Assembly: GCA_002197995.1 (NCBI GenBank)
Contig: NGZR01000001.1
Span: 15,271,501-15,335,500 of the forward strand
Length of the DNA stretch: 64,000 nt
Origin: Gaeumannomyces sp. JS-464
Taxonomy: Eukaryota; Ascomycota; Sordariomycetes; Magnaporthales; Magnaporthaceae
Reading direction: 5' to 3'
The position numbers and the translations under genes were made by a program. Positions within the stretch are counted from its first letter, which is position 1, and each line of letters opens with the position of its first letter. Under the pieces are notes generated by a model. It was not told the origin of the DNA. It did no database searches and was given only the letters and a program-made list of their open reading frames with translations. Shown piece after piece: positions 34,527 to 44,425 of this stretch.

Positions 34527-35314
34527 TCAAAGATCAAGCAGTAGCTGCGGCGCAACCTTTTCCAAGTCCTCGACCTAGAACCCAACCGGGGGCGTGACTG
34601 TCAGCATCAAGAACGGGGACGGAGGAGCGCGAACAGGCGTAGACGGAGAAGAAACGGCCCGTCCCATCTCGAACATACCCCAAGGAACCGCCCCGACCGC
34701 TCCGCCATGGTGCGCGCGATGGCCTCCTGCACAAACACGTCAAAGTAGCGCGCCAGCGCCCCGTTGGCCTCGCTCGAGATGCGCGTGCCGCCCTTGTCGA
34801 AGAACTCGTGCAGCAGCCGCCGCAGCAGCTCCGGCGGGATCCTCTTGGGCTGGTCCTTTCCCTCGCTGCTGCTACCGCCACCACCGGCCTCGTTGTTGTC
34901 GACGTCGTCGTTGCCGTCGGCAAAAGGGTCGTCGAACTCATCGTCGTCCAGCGCCATCGCCGCCGCCGCCGCCGCCGCCGCCTTCCCCTTGCTGCCCCCT
35001 CCTCCTGCTCTGCTGCTGCTGCTGTTGTTGCCGCCGGTCGCCGCGCCTTGTCGCGGCCGCGGCCTGTCCTGCTCTTCTGCGTCGTCGCCATCATCGTCTT
35101 GCTCTTCCTCTTCGGCCTCGGGCGCGTCCGGCACCTCGTCGTCCGAATCTAGCGGCGCCGCCGCTGCGGTCGATTTCTTTGGTCTCCCGGACCCCGCCTT
35201 GCTGCTCGCGCCCCCAGACCGCCGTGCCCCCGAGGGACCGGCGGCGCCGCTCGGCTTGGACGGCGGGCGGCCGCGAGGTTTTGCTCCTGCCGGAGCTGAT
35301 TGCTTCGGAGACAT
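34527..35314 (-). CDS. Centromere protein X (CENP-X/MHF2) homologue with N-terminal AT-hooks
   Basis: Two exons, 34679-35314 and 34527-34574, join in phase 0 (FLG then VEDLEK), giving 227 residues. The C-terminal 75 or so residues are the CENP-X histone fold: IPPELLRRLLHEFFDKGG, ANGALARYFDVFVQEAIART, then VEDLEKVAPQLLLDL. Relatives pair with CENP-S (MHF1) and act at kinetochores and with FANCM/Mph1 at replication forks. Animal CENP-X is near 80 residues; here a 150-residue disordered extension precedes it, with an AT-hook core RGRP at residues 14-17, a weaker GRPKK at 43-47, and acidic and Ala/Gly-rich tracts. Start ATG 35312-35314. The frame is intact despite long GC-rich repeats. Confidence 0.88.
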
Positions 35315-36201
35315 GGTGGGTGGTGCGTTTGGAGGGTGTACAGGGAAAAGCCGTGCGCTTTATTCTTTTGGTGGGGTCGGTGGAGGGCCGGCGGCTTTGC
35401 GACTGACGTGGAACAAGCCACACAATGTCTCGTGGAGGAAGAAAAGATAGGAATATAAAATATCCACGATGAGCACAAATAGGTCTCAATATGATTTTCA
35501 CGTGTGGTGCGAGGATGTTTCCGCGACTTCTTATGTAGAGGTACCTGACCGTAAAGGCAAACATGGAGGAACGAATATTTGCGAACGGACGCGTCCGGCA
35601 CGCGATTCGTCCAAAGTCACCATGCATCCATCCTGTTTGTCTCTGCTGCACTCACTTCCGCCCAGACAACGGTTTCCTGCAGCCATTCGTGCCAACACTG
35701 TTAGCTCGAGATGTTGCAGCTCGAAGGCTGAGAGCACCTGATAAGGGGGCGGTGTCACGATTGAAGGTATTTTTCAAGGAAATGATGGCATTGACTGTCT
35801 GCAACCACAGCTACCGAAAAGGAATCTATCGAGTCGTGTGCGACGAAAGGAAACCCGACCATAGAACCCAGGATATCTCGAGCGTAGACGATCGTTGCAA
35901 GGAATGCACCGGGGAAACTGGCCTAGATTGTATAAATTACAGCGGTCGAGAAAAAAGTCGGCCGGGCACAAGGAAAAATGCCAAACGCCCCGCTAGCCTT
36001 TTTGACGTCCGCAAAGTCCTTCGGGAGCTCAACTGCCACGTTCGCCGTGGAAGCCTCCTACCGAATCTACCGTCTGACTCCCCTCCGAACAACCGACCCC
36101 GAGACGGCTCGACAAGTCACCCTTGACTTGCCTCCGGCCAAGCCGTCACCGCCTCGTCCGACTGACTCCAAGAAATTATACAGTGGGGTTGGTCGAGACA
36201 T
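35315..36201. other. Intergenic: CENP-X promoter and ADP/ATP carrier 3' flank
   Basis: No recognised gene. An open plus-strand frame at 35563-36126 lacks family resemblance and overlaps the probable 3' end of the carrier transcript, so it is not called. Confidence 0.45.
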
Positions 36202-37829
36202 TTAGCCAGAGCCACCCTTGAAGGCCTTGCCGAAGAGGATGAGCTGGAGCTGGTCGTAGATGGACAGGACACCAGCACCGGCGACACCACGGAGGATGTT
36301 GGCACCGGCACCCTTGAAGAGCGACTTGACACCCTCCTTGGCGACGATCTGGCGGAAGGCATCCAGGGAGCTGCTGTACTTGACGGCCTCACCAGAGGTC
36401 ATCATCATACGACGGCGGACAGTGTCGAGCGGGTAAGAGGCGATACCGGCACCGGTGGTGACGCACCAACCGAGGGCGAACGAGGCGAGGAAGTTGGTCT
36501 CCAGGGAGCCGGTCAGGACGACGGGCTTGATGGAGTCGTACATGCCGAAGTACAGACCGCGGTAGACGACGATACCGGCGACCGAGGGGCCGAAGCCACG
36601 GTACAGACCGGCAAGACCGTCAGAGGCCAGGGTCTTGCGGTAGACGTCGACGAGGCCGTTGAACTGGCGCTCGCCGCCCTTCTTGGCCGACTTGGCGTCG
36701 TTGGCTAGACGGGTACGGGCGTAGTCCAGGGAGTAGACGAAGAGGAGCGAGGTGGCACCGGCGGCCTGGAGAGGGGGCAGCAAAGTCAGTCATTGCCGCA
36801 GACGGATTGCATACACTCGCGCGCGAAACCGGTAGCCACTTACACCGCCCGAGGCCAGGTTACCAGCCATCCACTTGGCGTAGCCATCCTTCTCCTTCTT
36901 GTAGCCGAACATCTTCTTGAACTTGTCACGGAAGGCGAAGTTCAGGGCCTGGGTAGGGAAGTAACGGATAACGTTGGCAGTGTTGCCACGCCACAGAGCC
37001 ATCACACCCTCGTCGGCGGTGGTGCGCTTGAAGCAGTCGATGATACCATCGTAGCGGCGGTCAAGGCGGCCAGCCTTCATCATCTCATCCTGCAGGGTTG
37101 TCAGCAATTGTCACATCGAGTACAGGCGGTAAATGTGTGGGTGTGGTCTTGTTGCACGTGACCATGCCGAAACATCCTGAGGCGCAAATTGGCCAGCGAG
37201 GCGGTTGGCCCAAATCACAAGGAAATTCGGGCGGTGTGATATATCGGGGTTGGAACAACGTAAAATGCGCGGGGCGGACGAACCTGGTTCTGGACGAGAA
37301 GCTTGACACGCTCGATGGGAGCAGCGGCAGTCTTCGAGACGGCGGCGGAGACACCACCCACTGTTGATACATGTCAGATTGCGTTCTTTTTCTGGTTGCT
37401 GGGTGCTGCGTGGGCAGGCGAGGGGTCGTGATTCTGCCGATGGCGGGGACGATCGCATCACTCCGACGCTAAGGCGATCGATGGAAGGGACATACTCAGG
37501 AAGTCCACCATGAAAGGCTAGAAGCAGAAGGCAATACGTTAGCACATGGTTTTAGATTTTCCAGTGTTTGCGGTATCGCCGAGGTGAGGTCGAGGACAAC
37601 GAGCCCAACGTCTGCCCCCAACTCCAAAACCCGATCTTGGATCTCATCGACGAGGGTGAATCCACGATCATTGGGACCAATTGATATCGAGTAGGATCGG
37701 GAGCAGGCGCAGAGCGTCGATTGCCTCGAGAGAAGGGCCCACGAGGTAATTTTTTTTTTTCTGTTCGGCTGAAGGGGAGCTCTGGCTTACCGGCATGCCC
37801 ATGATGCGCATATCATCCTTGGAAGTCAT
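36202..37829 (-). CDS. Mitochondrial ADP/ATP carrier
   Basis: Five exons (37791-37829, 37496-37517, 37284-37360, 36844-37089, 36202-36765) join in frame to 315 residues. The product is the inner-membrane antiporter that exports ATP and imports ADP. It has the nucleotide-carrier signature RRRMMM in [18 protein letters not shown] and the three mitochondrial-carrier repeats: [27 protein letters not shown] and [10 protein letters not shown]. It also has [20 protein letters not shown] at the start of helix 1 and [18 protein letters not shown]. Exon 2 is only 22 nt. The gene is dense in introns near its start, as is common for highly expressed fungal genes. No frame problems. Start ATG 37827-37829; stop TAA 36202-36204. 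Confidence 0.95.
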
Positions 37830-39233
37830 TTTGGCGGTTGACCTAAGCAATCGCTTGACCAAAGGGAGTGAGTGGAGATGGAGAAAAAAAGAAACTGGAC
37901 AGAGAAGTGAACTCTGTGAAGGATGGTGTTGGAGGGAAGCCGTGAAAAAAATCGAAGTCCTTGCGACGGGAATTTATGGGAGCGAAATTTTTTGCCCTGG
38001 TCGGGAAGGACAGGAATCTTTCTGGCGCTAAGCCGAAGCGCAGGCCCACAGCCCTCCCCCATTTTCCATACTACAGCAACCACATCCGATATGTGGCTTG
38101 TGCGCAGGATCGATGCCTCAAATTCGGACCAATCCGCGTCCATTGGCCGCAGGGATGGAGCTGCGGACGGTAGGAAAAAAATTGACCACCATAAATGGAA
38201 GCTCTGGGTTTTCCCAGGACCAGGATCTCTTTGCCCTTCTTTTTGGTCGCTATGCTGGGTTTTCCTCCCCCCACTAACTTCCTCGGTCCAGTCCGCGCCA
38301 GACACTACCGCATATAATCGAAGCCAGTATGCCAACATCCAGTGATTTTCAAGGCTTCCCTTCTTTCGTCCCAAACCTACTGCTGAATTGGTCGCCTTGG
38401 TGCGAAGTCGAAGCCTTTGGCTGGGCTTAGGGCTAGATAGCGTTTACACCGCACATTCACGGGAAGCATTTTGCACCACAACGGAAGCACGCTGCAGGCA
38501 ACATCTGGCTTTCTCCCAGTTGGCAAGCTCAAGGGCGGACTTGCGTCGCTCGCTGTCGCCCGGGCGAGTCAAAAGCCTGCAAGGTTCTTGGCTTCCATAT
38601 TTGCGGGTCAGCTCGGTCCTGTTTGGCCGCAGCCTTGTACCTGTTTTCTTCTCGGGCAAAGGGACGGGCGGGACCTGTTCCATTTCGACTTCTTACGTGC
38701 TGCTATCATCCGTGTCCCGTCACCGAAATGTCCCCAACCACCGACCCTTCTCTCGGCCGGGGATTGCAACCCTGCTTCCGCTTCTGGACTAACAGCCGCT
38801 GGGCCCCGGCCTGCTGCCTCTGTCATGGGCCCGAGGCTTCGCACAGAACTGAGAAAACGAGTCAAACATAAAACCCAAGGCTTACACATGATACCCAATC
38901 TGCACTTGGACTTGAGTATTGATACATTGCAAGAGGTCGCGCCAGCGTTGCCCCCGAGTCGTTGGCACGGGACCGCTCTGGTAGTTGAATCGAGGAACAT
39001 TTCTGCCAAGGGACATCCTCCACGGGCCTTGACGCAACCCGTCGCCTCCCGATGGGCCTCCCGTCAAAGGCCACGGCGGTCGATCCGGGAATGTGGATAG
39101 CGATGTTGTCGGCGAGTCCGCCGTTGAATTTGCCTCCTGGTGTAACCTGTCTCCTGCAGTGCACATGCCAAGAACATCTTGATACCCAGGCTCCCACCAA
39201 GAACAGTCCCTAGGCACTCCATATTCCCCATCG

Positions 39234-39279
<46 letters not shown>

Positions 39280-39925
39280 AGAGAAAGGCTACATGTGCGG
39301 GTTTGGGGTCTAGCGGGAATACGAGAAGATTCTCTTCCGGGGAAGCATCTAGGTGGGGGAGACTATTGGCAGGGGAAACGACACGCCTGAATGCTCATGC
39401 ATGAATGCTCGTGAGGGCCAGCACATAACACAAGTTCCAGGGGACCATCTAGGGGATGACAATGACATATTTATTCTCGATCCCACCTCTATATCGATGG
39501 GGAGGCTCTCGACAAGCCCGGCCATGTGTTGCCCGGCTAGGTCCAACGTGCACGTCTCAGAACAGCCGCTCACAACATTCAGCTAGAACGTACATGCACA
39601 GGTAACGATCTTGTTCTGTGACGGGCTGCCTGGGCACGCATGAGAACCTAGAGGGTCCTGTGAAGGTGGGGGGGAGGTAGGTGTGTCAAGACGCCTTCGT
39701 CATGTCCTCATCGGACTTGCTGCCCTGCTGGGATCTTGGGAATGTTTCCATGCCTTATGCTACACCGATTGCCAAAAGATAACACCCAGAGATGAAGCCC
39801 TAACCCATCCGTATCCGTTTTTTTTCCACCGCGGCGGAGATTGAAATCATTGTAAAATCCGCCAGCAATTCCCTCCCTGTCACAAAACAAGCAAGCGGTC
39901 GTGTCAATCGTGAAAATGAAGTTAT
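37830..39925. other. Intergenic: ADP/ATP carrier promoter and eS25 3' flank
   Basis: About 2.1 kb without a supported gene. It contains a run of 44 A at 39234-39277. The stretch next to 37830 is the likely carrier promoter. Open plus-strand frames in 38400-39100 lack a family match and a natural ATG start. Confidence 0.45.
39234..39277. repeat. A44 homopolymer
   Basis: An uninterrupted run of 44 A, flanked by TCCCCATCG on the left and GAAGAGAAAGG on the right. It could be a slipped-strand repeat or the tail of an old retroposed sequence; no target-site duplication was recognised. Confidence 0.9.
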
Positions 39926-40536
39926 TTATTCAGCGGCGGTGACGGCGCGGGCTATTTGCGTGGGTTGCCGTTGGTTAGTTATTGGGTCGCTGGCAATACA
40001 TTGGTCAAAGGGGCTTCGGACGTACTGTAGATCTTCATCTTGCTGTGGGTGACAACGGGCTTGATCTGGCCCTTCTCCTCCAGGTCGGCCAGGCACTTGC
40101 GGGCCAGCGAGCCGTTGATCTTTAGCCTGTCGACGAGGGTGGCAATGGTGACGAGACGGTACGACTGAACATCCTTGTACAGCTTGTCCGAGGTGCTCTT
40201 GTCCAGGAGGACGGCGTGCTGGGCCTTGTCCTTGACTGTATCGCGAGCAGCATCATCAGCGCATGTTCCCCCTCAATTGCGCCCGGGTCGCAGCTTGTGC
40301 GAGTGTCGTGCTGTCGACTCCGGGTGCGCTCCCGCGGGAGAGCCGTCACTCTGTAGCCGTCGCCATCGCCGTCGCATTTCTCACGACGCGGGGTGGTTGC
40401 AGGAATTGCCGCTTACCCTTGCCCTTCGACCACTTCTTCTTCTGCTTCTTGGCACCGGCGGCGGGGCCTAAATTCGACGACGCATTGTTAGAACGTGCTG
40501 CTGGCCTGCATCGGGACGTCGGGCGCAACGTACCAT
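39926..40536 (-). CDS. rps25: Small-subunit ribosomal protein eS25
   Basis: Four exons: 40534-40536 (start codon only), 40417-40467, 40026-40235 and 39926-39951. The product is eS25, about 96 residues: AAGAKKQKKKWSKGK, VKDKAQHAVLLDKSTSDKLY, QSYRLVTIATLVDRLKINGS, LARKCLADLEEKGQIKPV and IYTRAVTAAE at the end. It sits near the ribosomal exit/E-site region of the 40S subunit. All donors (GTACGT, GTAAGC, GTACGT) and acceptors are good. Exon 2 is one base short for the frame: the conserved start needs five C where the transcript strand has four (40463-40466 on the plus strand). As the gene is core, this is probably a sequence error. It is head to head with uS7. Confidence 0.9.
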
Positions 40537-40987
40537 CTTGTCTGTCTATGTGTTGATGATGTGTGGTTGAAAGGAGGCGGCTTCGAAGGTCGGAAGTGGG
40601 TTGAGAAATGGCCGTGGTAGTTAAAGTGGTGGTCTCGGGGTAGACGCAGGCCGTCTGCTGGAAACTGGCGGCCGACCAATCTGGGCAGCTGTGAGAAGCG
40701 GAGCAGGCAGTCGGGGCTTAGGTCTGGACCCTAATCAGTCTTGTAGCGGGCGGCTGGCCAATCAGCGCGGGGCCTGGGCGGCGGGGCCACACGAATTCTT
40801 GCCCTGCACCTTCCGGCTCTGCGTCCAGTTTTGGTGCGTCCTGTGTGTGTGTGTGTGCGACCTCTTGCGTGCGAGAAAGCAGTTCCCGCTTGGAAGCGCT
40901 CTGGAAATTCGAACTCGAACTCACACCGCGACAACTCCCCAACCACCAGCCCTTTTCTTCACCACGGTCAGAATATCCGACGCAACC
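40537..40987. promoter_or_regulatory. Shared divergent promoter of eS25 and uS7
   Basis: A 451-bp interval separates the two start codons. It contains ACCCTAA at 40728-40734, which matches the Tbf1/telomere-repeat-type site known in ribosomal-protein promoters of several ascomycetes, and a CCAAT box at 40758-40762. The uS7 side ends in a CT/CA-rich leader. Regulation by a Tbf1-like factor is an inference from the motif only. Confidence 0.55.
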
Positions 40988-41988
40988 ATGTCTGACAGCG
41001 GAGAAATTGAGGTCGAGGCCGTCTCGGGCTACCAGGCCCTCCCCAAGGATGTTGTCGCCGAGATTGGCAGCATCAAGCTCTTCAACAAGTGGAGCTACGA
41101 GGACGTTGAGATCCGCGATATCTCCCTGACGTAAGGAGGCCTTTTGCTCTCTCTTCGCTCTGTCCGCTCTTCCGCCGCTCGATTTCCGGGATCTGCGACT
41201 TCTTTCTGTGTGGGAGACGGTTTTTTGCGGCGTCGGTTTTCCTGAGGTGCGGCGGCGGGGTGCGCAGACGCTGCAGAAGCCATGGGAAAGAGGGCGGCGA
41301 GGGCGGTCACCGTAGAGACGAGAGCGACAACGATTGCCTCGGACCAGGGCTGACATTGACTTCTGCTCTGCACAGAGACTACATCCAGATCCGCTCACCG
41401 TCTACATCCCCCACTCCGCCGGTCGCTATGCCGTCAAGCGTTTCCGCAAGGCCAACTGCCCATCATCGAGCGCCTTACCAACTCCTTGATGATGCACGGC
41501 CGCAACAACGGCAAAAAGCTGATGGCTGTCCGCATCGTTGCGCACGCCTTCGAGATCGTGAGTTTCCTGCTGGAGGGAAAAAGGCCTGGACCTGTGCCTT
41601 GGTGCACATACCAAAACTACAACGCAGACGGGCAAGGACGAATATGGAGACAGAAAATGCTAACTCTGCCTTGCAGATCCACCTGATGACCGACCAGAAC
41701 CCCATCCAGATCGCGTTGACGCCATTGTCAACTGCGGCCCCCGCGAAGACAGCACCCGTATCGGCTCGGCTGTACCGTCCGTCGCCAGGCCGTCGATGTG
41801 TCCCCTGCGCCGTGTCAACAGGCCATTGCCCTGCTCACCACTGGCGCCCGTGAGGCGTCGTTCCGCAACGTCAAGTCGATTGCCGAGTGCCTGGCTGAGG
41901 AGCTGATCAACGCGGCCAAGGGCAGCAGCAACTCGTACGCGATCAAGAAGAAGACGAGCTGGAGCGTGTGGCGAAGAGCAACCGGTAA
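40988..41988 (+). CDS. rps5: Small-subunit ribosomal protein uS7 (Rps5), eight bases missing in this sequence
   Basis: Exons 40988-41130, 41376-41557 and 41677-41988 carry the whole uS7 protein of about 214 residues: [96 protein letters not shown] and ERVAKSNR before TAA 41986-41988. It binds 16S-like rRNA in the 40S head and contacts mRNA and tRNA at the E site. Splice sites are perfect, but the frame is lost at seven places where one base (two at one place) is missing, nearly all in runs of identical bases: near 41398, 41459, 41715, 41772, 41804, 41819 and 41954. Such a pattern in an essential gene points to read or assembly error. A decayed extra copy is the less likely alternative. Confidence 0.92.
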
Positions 41989-42527
41989 AGGGGGTGGAAG
42001 CGATACTCTTTGGACGTGGGTACCTGTTGGGGGACACACGGCGCAGATGGGATCGGGCTGCTTGCTTGCATGCTGGCAATGGGAAATTCTTTCTCTGGGT
42101 TCTCTTTCTCACGAAAGTTGCATTTGCGCGTTCAGGTTTTGGCAAAGGCGGGTGCGAATTTTTCACGCTGGCATTCTTTGTCAACTAGGGCTCTAAACAA
42201 ACGGCTCTGCTCATTGGAGAGCAAATCATGAAGGATCTTTGACCAAAAAACCATCTTGTTCACCTTTTTTTTCTCAGTTGTTTTCTTAACTTTTCAACAT
42301 GACGTCTATGATGCTAAGTTCTTGGTATGACAGAACTGTCCCACCATGAGGCCATTGTCAGGGACAGTCCTCAGTCCCTCCATTCTATGTGGAGTATAGT
42401 CTGAAGCTGTCTTCAGAAACCCGGGGTATCGGCAGACCCGAGGCCACTACACACCGAAAGGGATGTCTACTTAGGCTCAAGCCTCCCAGGGCCTGGCAGG
42501 TGAATCTCCCTCATCAACAATCCCGCC
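41989..42527. other. 3' flank of uS7, convergent with GNAT gene
   Basis: No gene is recognised. T-rich stretches near 42260-42290 fit a 3' untranslated and polyadenylation region. Confidence 0.4.
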
Positions 42528-43499
42528 TCACTCGTATGGTAGGCCGAGCGCGACAGGCGGAAAGGCCTCAGCTCGCGGCATCCCCTCGTCGTCAACTATG
42601 ATCGAGGGGCTCGACCTTGAGCCGCCGGAACATGCCCACGTGCGGCATGCCCTCCTCCCACCACCTGCCCATGCCCTCGTCCAGCTCGAACCCGTAGCGG
42701 GCCCAGACGTGCCGGACCTGCTCTGGGCGTGGCAGCACACGAGGCCGTCCCACTTTGGCGGCGTCGGGTTGCTGCTGCTGCCGCCGCGCCGCCGCCGACC
42801 GCCACGTTGTCGAGCCGACGCTCTCGACGCTCGGGTCGAAGTAGGCCGGGTGCTCGCGCATCCAGCGCAGCGCGGTCCCGACGAGCAGGCCGCCGATGCC
42901 CTTGCCGCGGAACTCCTTGCGACGGCCAGCCGGCCCAGCTTGACGTAGGGCTCGCGCCGTCGTGCAGGCCGTTGGGCGGTAGTGGCCGAAGGCGTGGGGG
43001 AGCAGTGACGACCTCCCTCTTCCTCCTCCTCCCTCTCCTGCCTGGCGCCTTCCTTCCCCTCCTCCTTCTCCTCCTCCAGTCGTTCCCCGCCTCGTCCTTT
43101 CTGCCCGTCAGCCTCCCGTCGAAGTACACGCCCCCCGGCGCCGGGTGCGGCGGGTGCGGGAACGGCACGAGGCGCAGCGTGCCGATGGCTCCGACGTCGT
43201 CTCGCTGCGCTTGGGGACGACGACGTTACCGGAGCCCGTGCCCGGGGTCGCGCAACCTCGCGCTGCACGACGCGGCTGGTGCTGGCGTAGACGACCCAGT
43301 GGCAGGACCGGGCGTCGTCCTCGTCCAGCTCGTTCTCGGGCGCCACTCCTTGCTCGCGCACAAACACGGCCTCGCGCACCGCCATGGCGTCGGCAAAGGT
43401 CCGCGGCACCGACGCGGGCTGCCCTGAGGAGCCGAGGGAGCGGTCGTAGCCGGTTATAGCTGCCGTTGGCTCGAGAAGCTGGATGAATGGGGTGCCCAT
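42528..43499 (-). CDS. GNAT-family N-acetyltransferase, frame-broken
   Basis: Starts at ATG 43497-43499 (MGTPFIQLLEPT). Collinear pieces give a fungal GNAT protein: FADAMAVREAVFVREQGVAP, RSCHWVVYAS, IGTLRLVPFPHPPHPAPGG, EPYVKLGRLAV, then the acetyl-CoA-binding RKEFRGKGIGGLL, RWMREHPAYF, WARYGFELDEGMGRWWEEG, PHVGMFRRL and, at the end, DEGMPRAEAFPPVALGLPYE. The order matches fungal acyl-CoA N-acyltransferases whose substrate is unknown. The pieces lie in three frames; for example GTCGC near 42916-42922 needs GTCCGC to join LAV to RKEF. The breaks continue the run-length pattern of the neighbouring uS7 gene, so error is likelier than decay. Confidence 0.75.
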   Translation of the reverse strand: MGTPFIQLLEPTAAITGYDRSLGSSGQPASVPRTFADAMAVREAVFVREQGVAPENELDEDDARSCHWVVYASTSRVVQREVARPRARAPVTSSSPSAARRRRSHRHAAPRAVPAPAAPGAGGRVLRREADGQKGRGGERLEEEKEEGKEGARQEREEEEEGGRHCSPTPSATTAQRPARRREPYVKLGRLAVARSSAARASAACSSGPRCAGCASTRPTSTRASRASARQRGGRRRRGGSSSNPTPPKWDGLVCCHAQSRSGTSGPATGSSWTRAWAGGGRRACRTWACSGGSRSSPSIIVDDEGMPRAEAFPPVALGLPYE

Positions 43500-44425
43500 T
43501 TTTATTGACTGTTTGTTTGTTTGCTTCGCTGGGTGCTCGTTTTTTTCGGTTGTGATATGCCTCCCGGTGGCTTGTTCTCCTGAGCTGATCTTGACTGGAC
43601 GAGTCAGCTTCGGTGAGTTGGGCAAGAGGGATGGTCAACCCAAACAAGGAGGCAATTTCGAGGAGAGACAAAAAAACGACGGGCCGTTTTCGGTCGGAAT
43701 ATTATGCACCTTACGTGGGACTAAGACGGCGAAGCGTGCAAAGCAGTCCCGGTAAGATACGCTGAGTAAAGTCCACCCGCGTAAGTGAACCTCCTGCCCT
43801 CGCCGGCATGTCCGCTGACGCCCGAGCCTGCTGCCGCCCTATGAATGCCAAGACAGCCCACTTTCTCCGGGCGTGAGCCCCTCACCTCCGCTCCGAGTCG
43901 GATCGTCGGATGGCCGCAGCGATCGCAGCTTTTTTTTTTTTTTTTTTTCCACTTCCATCGCGACACACAGCCAACAAAAGGACCTGATGCATGGGGGAGA
44001 GAGGTTGGATGAGATCACAACTAAACAGCCCTCTGCTTCCTAGGTGTCCTATGTCCTTGACAAATACGTATCTTATTTTGACTTAACATGCATCACTACA
44101 GCTTTTCAAACATTCAGTCCAACACAAGCATCGATATCTGGCCGGGTAAAGCATAAGAAAAAATTACTCAGAAAGTTGACTCGAGTGCGTGTATTGATGT
44201 GCTTACTCCTTTCCTCCTCTCCCTCTCCCAGCACCACCAACCCCGTCTGCGCAGTCCCCTCCTTTAAAGCGTCGAGAATGCCATGAGCTCCAAAAAGGGC
44301 CGATATACATACAGTGCAGCCCAAGGCCACGTTCGTCTATCTAGTATTCTATTGCGTATATAGGTAGTTTATTAGTCGTGACTCCCCTCTCCCCTGCTCC
44401 TTCCTCCTCCTCTGGCCCTTCATCT
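43500..44425. other. GNAT promoter and GDE1 3' flank
   Basis: No gene recognised. Contains a run of 19 T at 43930-43948. Confidence 0.4.

Noticed and set aside
35563..36126. Plus-strand open frame of 187 codons with a natural ATG
   Set aside because: No family resemblance, composition unlike neighbouring genes, and overlap with the probable 3' end of the ADP/ATP carrier transcript.
38471..39100. Plus-strand open frame of 209 codons
   Set aside because: Starts at TTG, shows no domain and has overlapping frames on both strands, as expected from GC-rich noncoding sequence.
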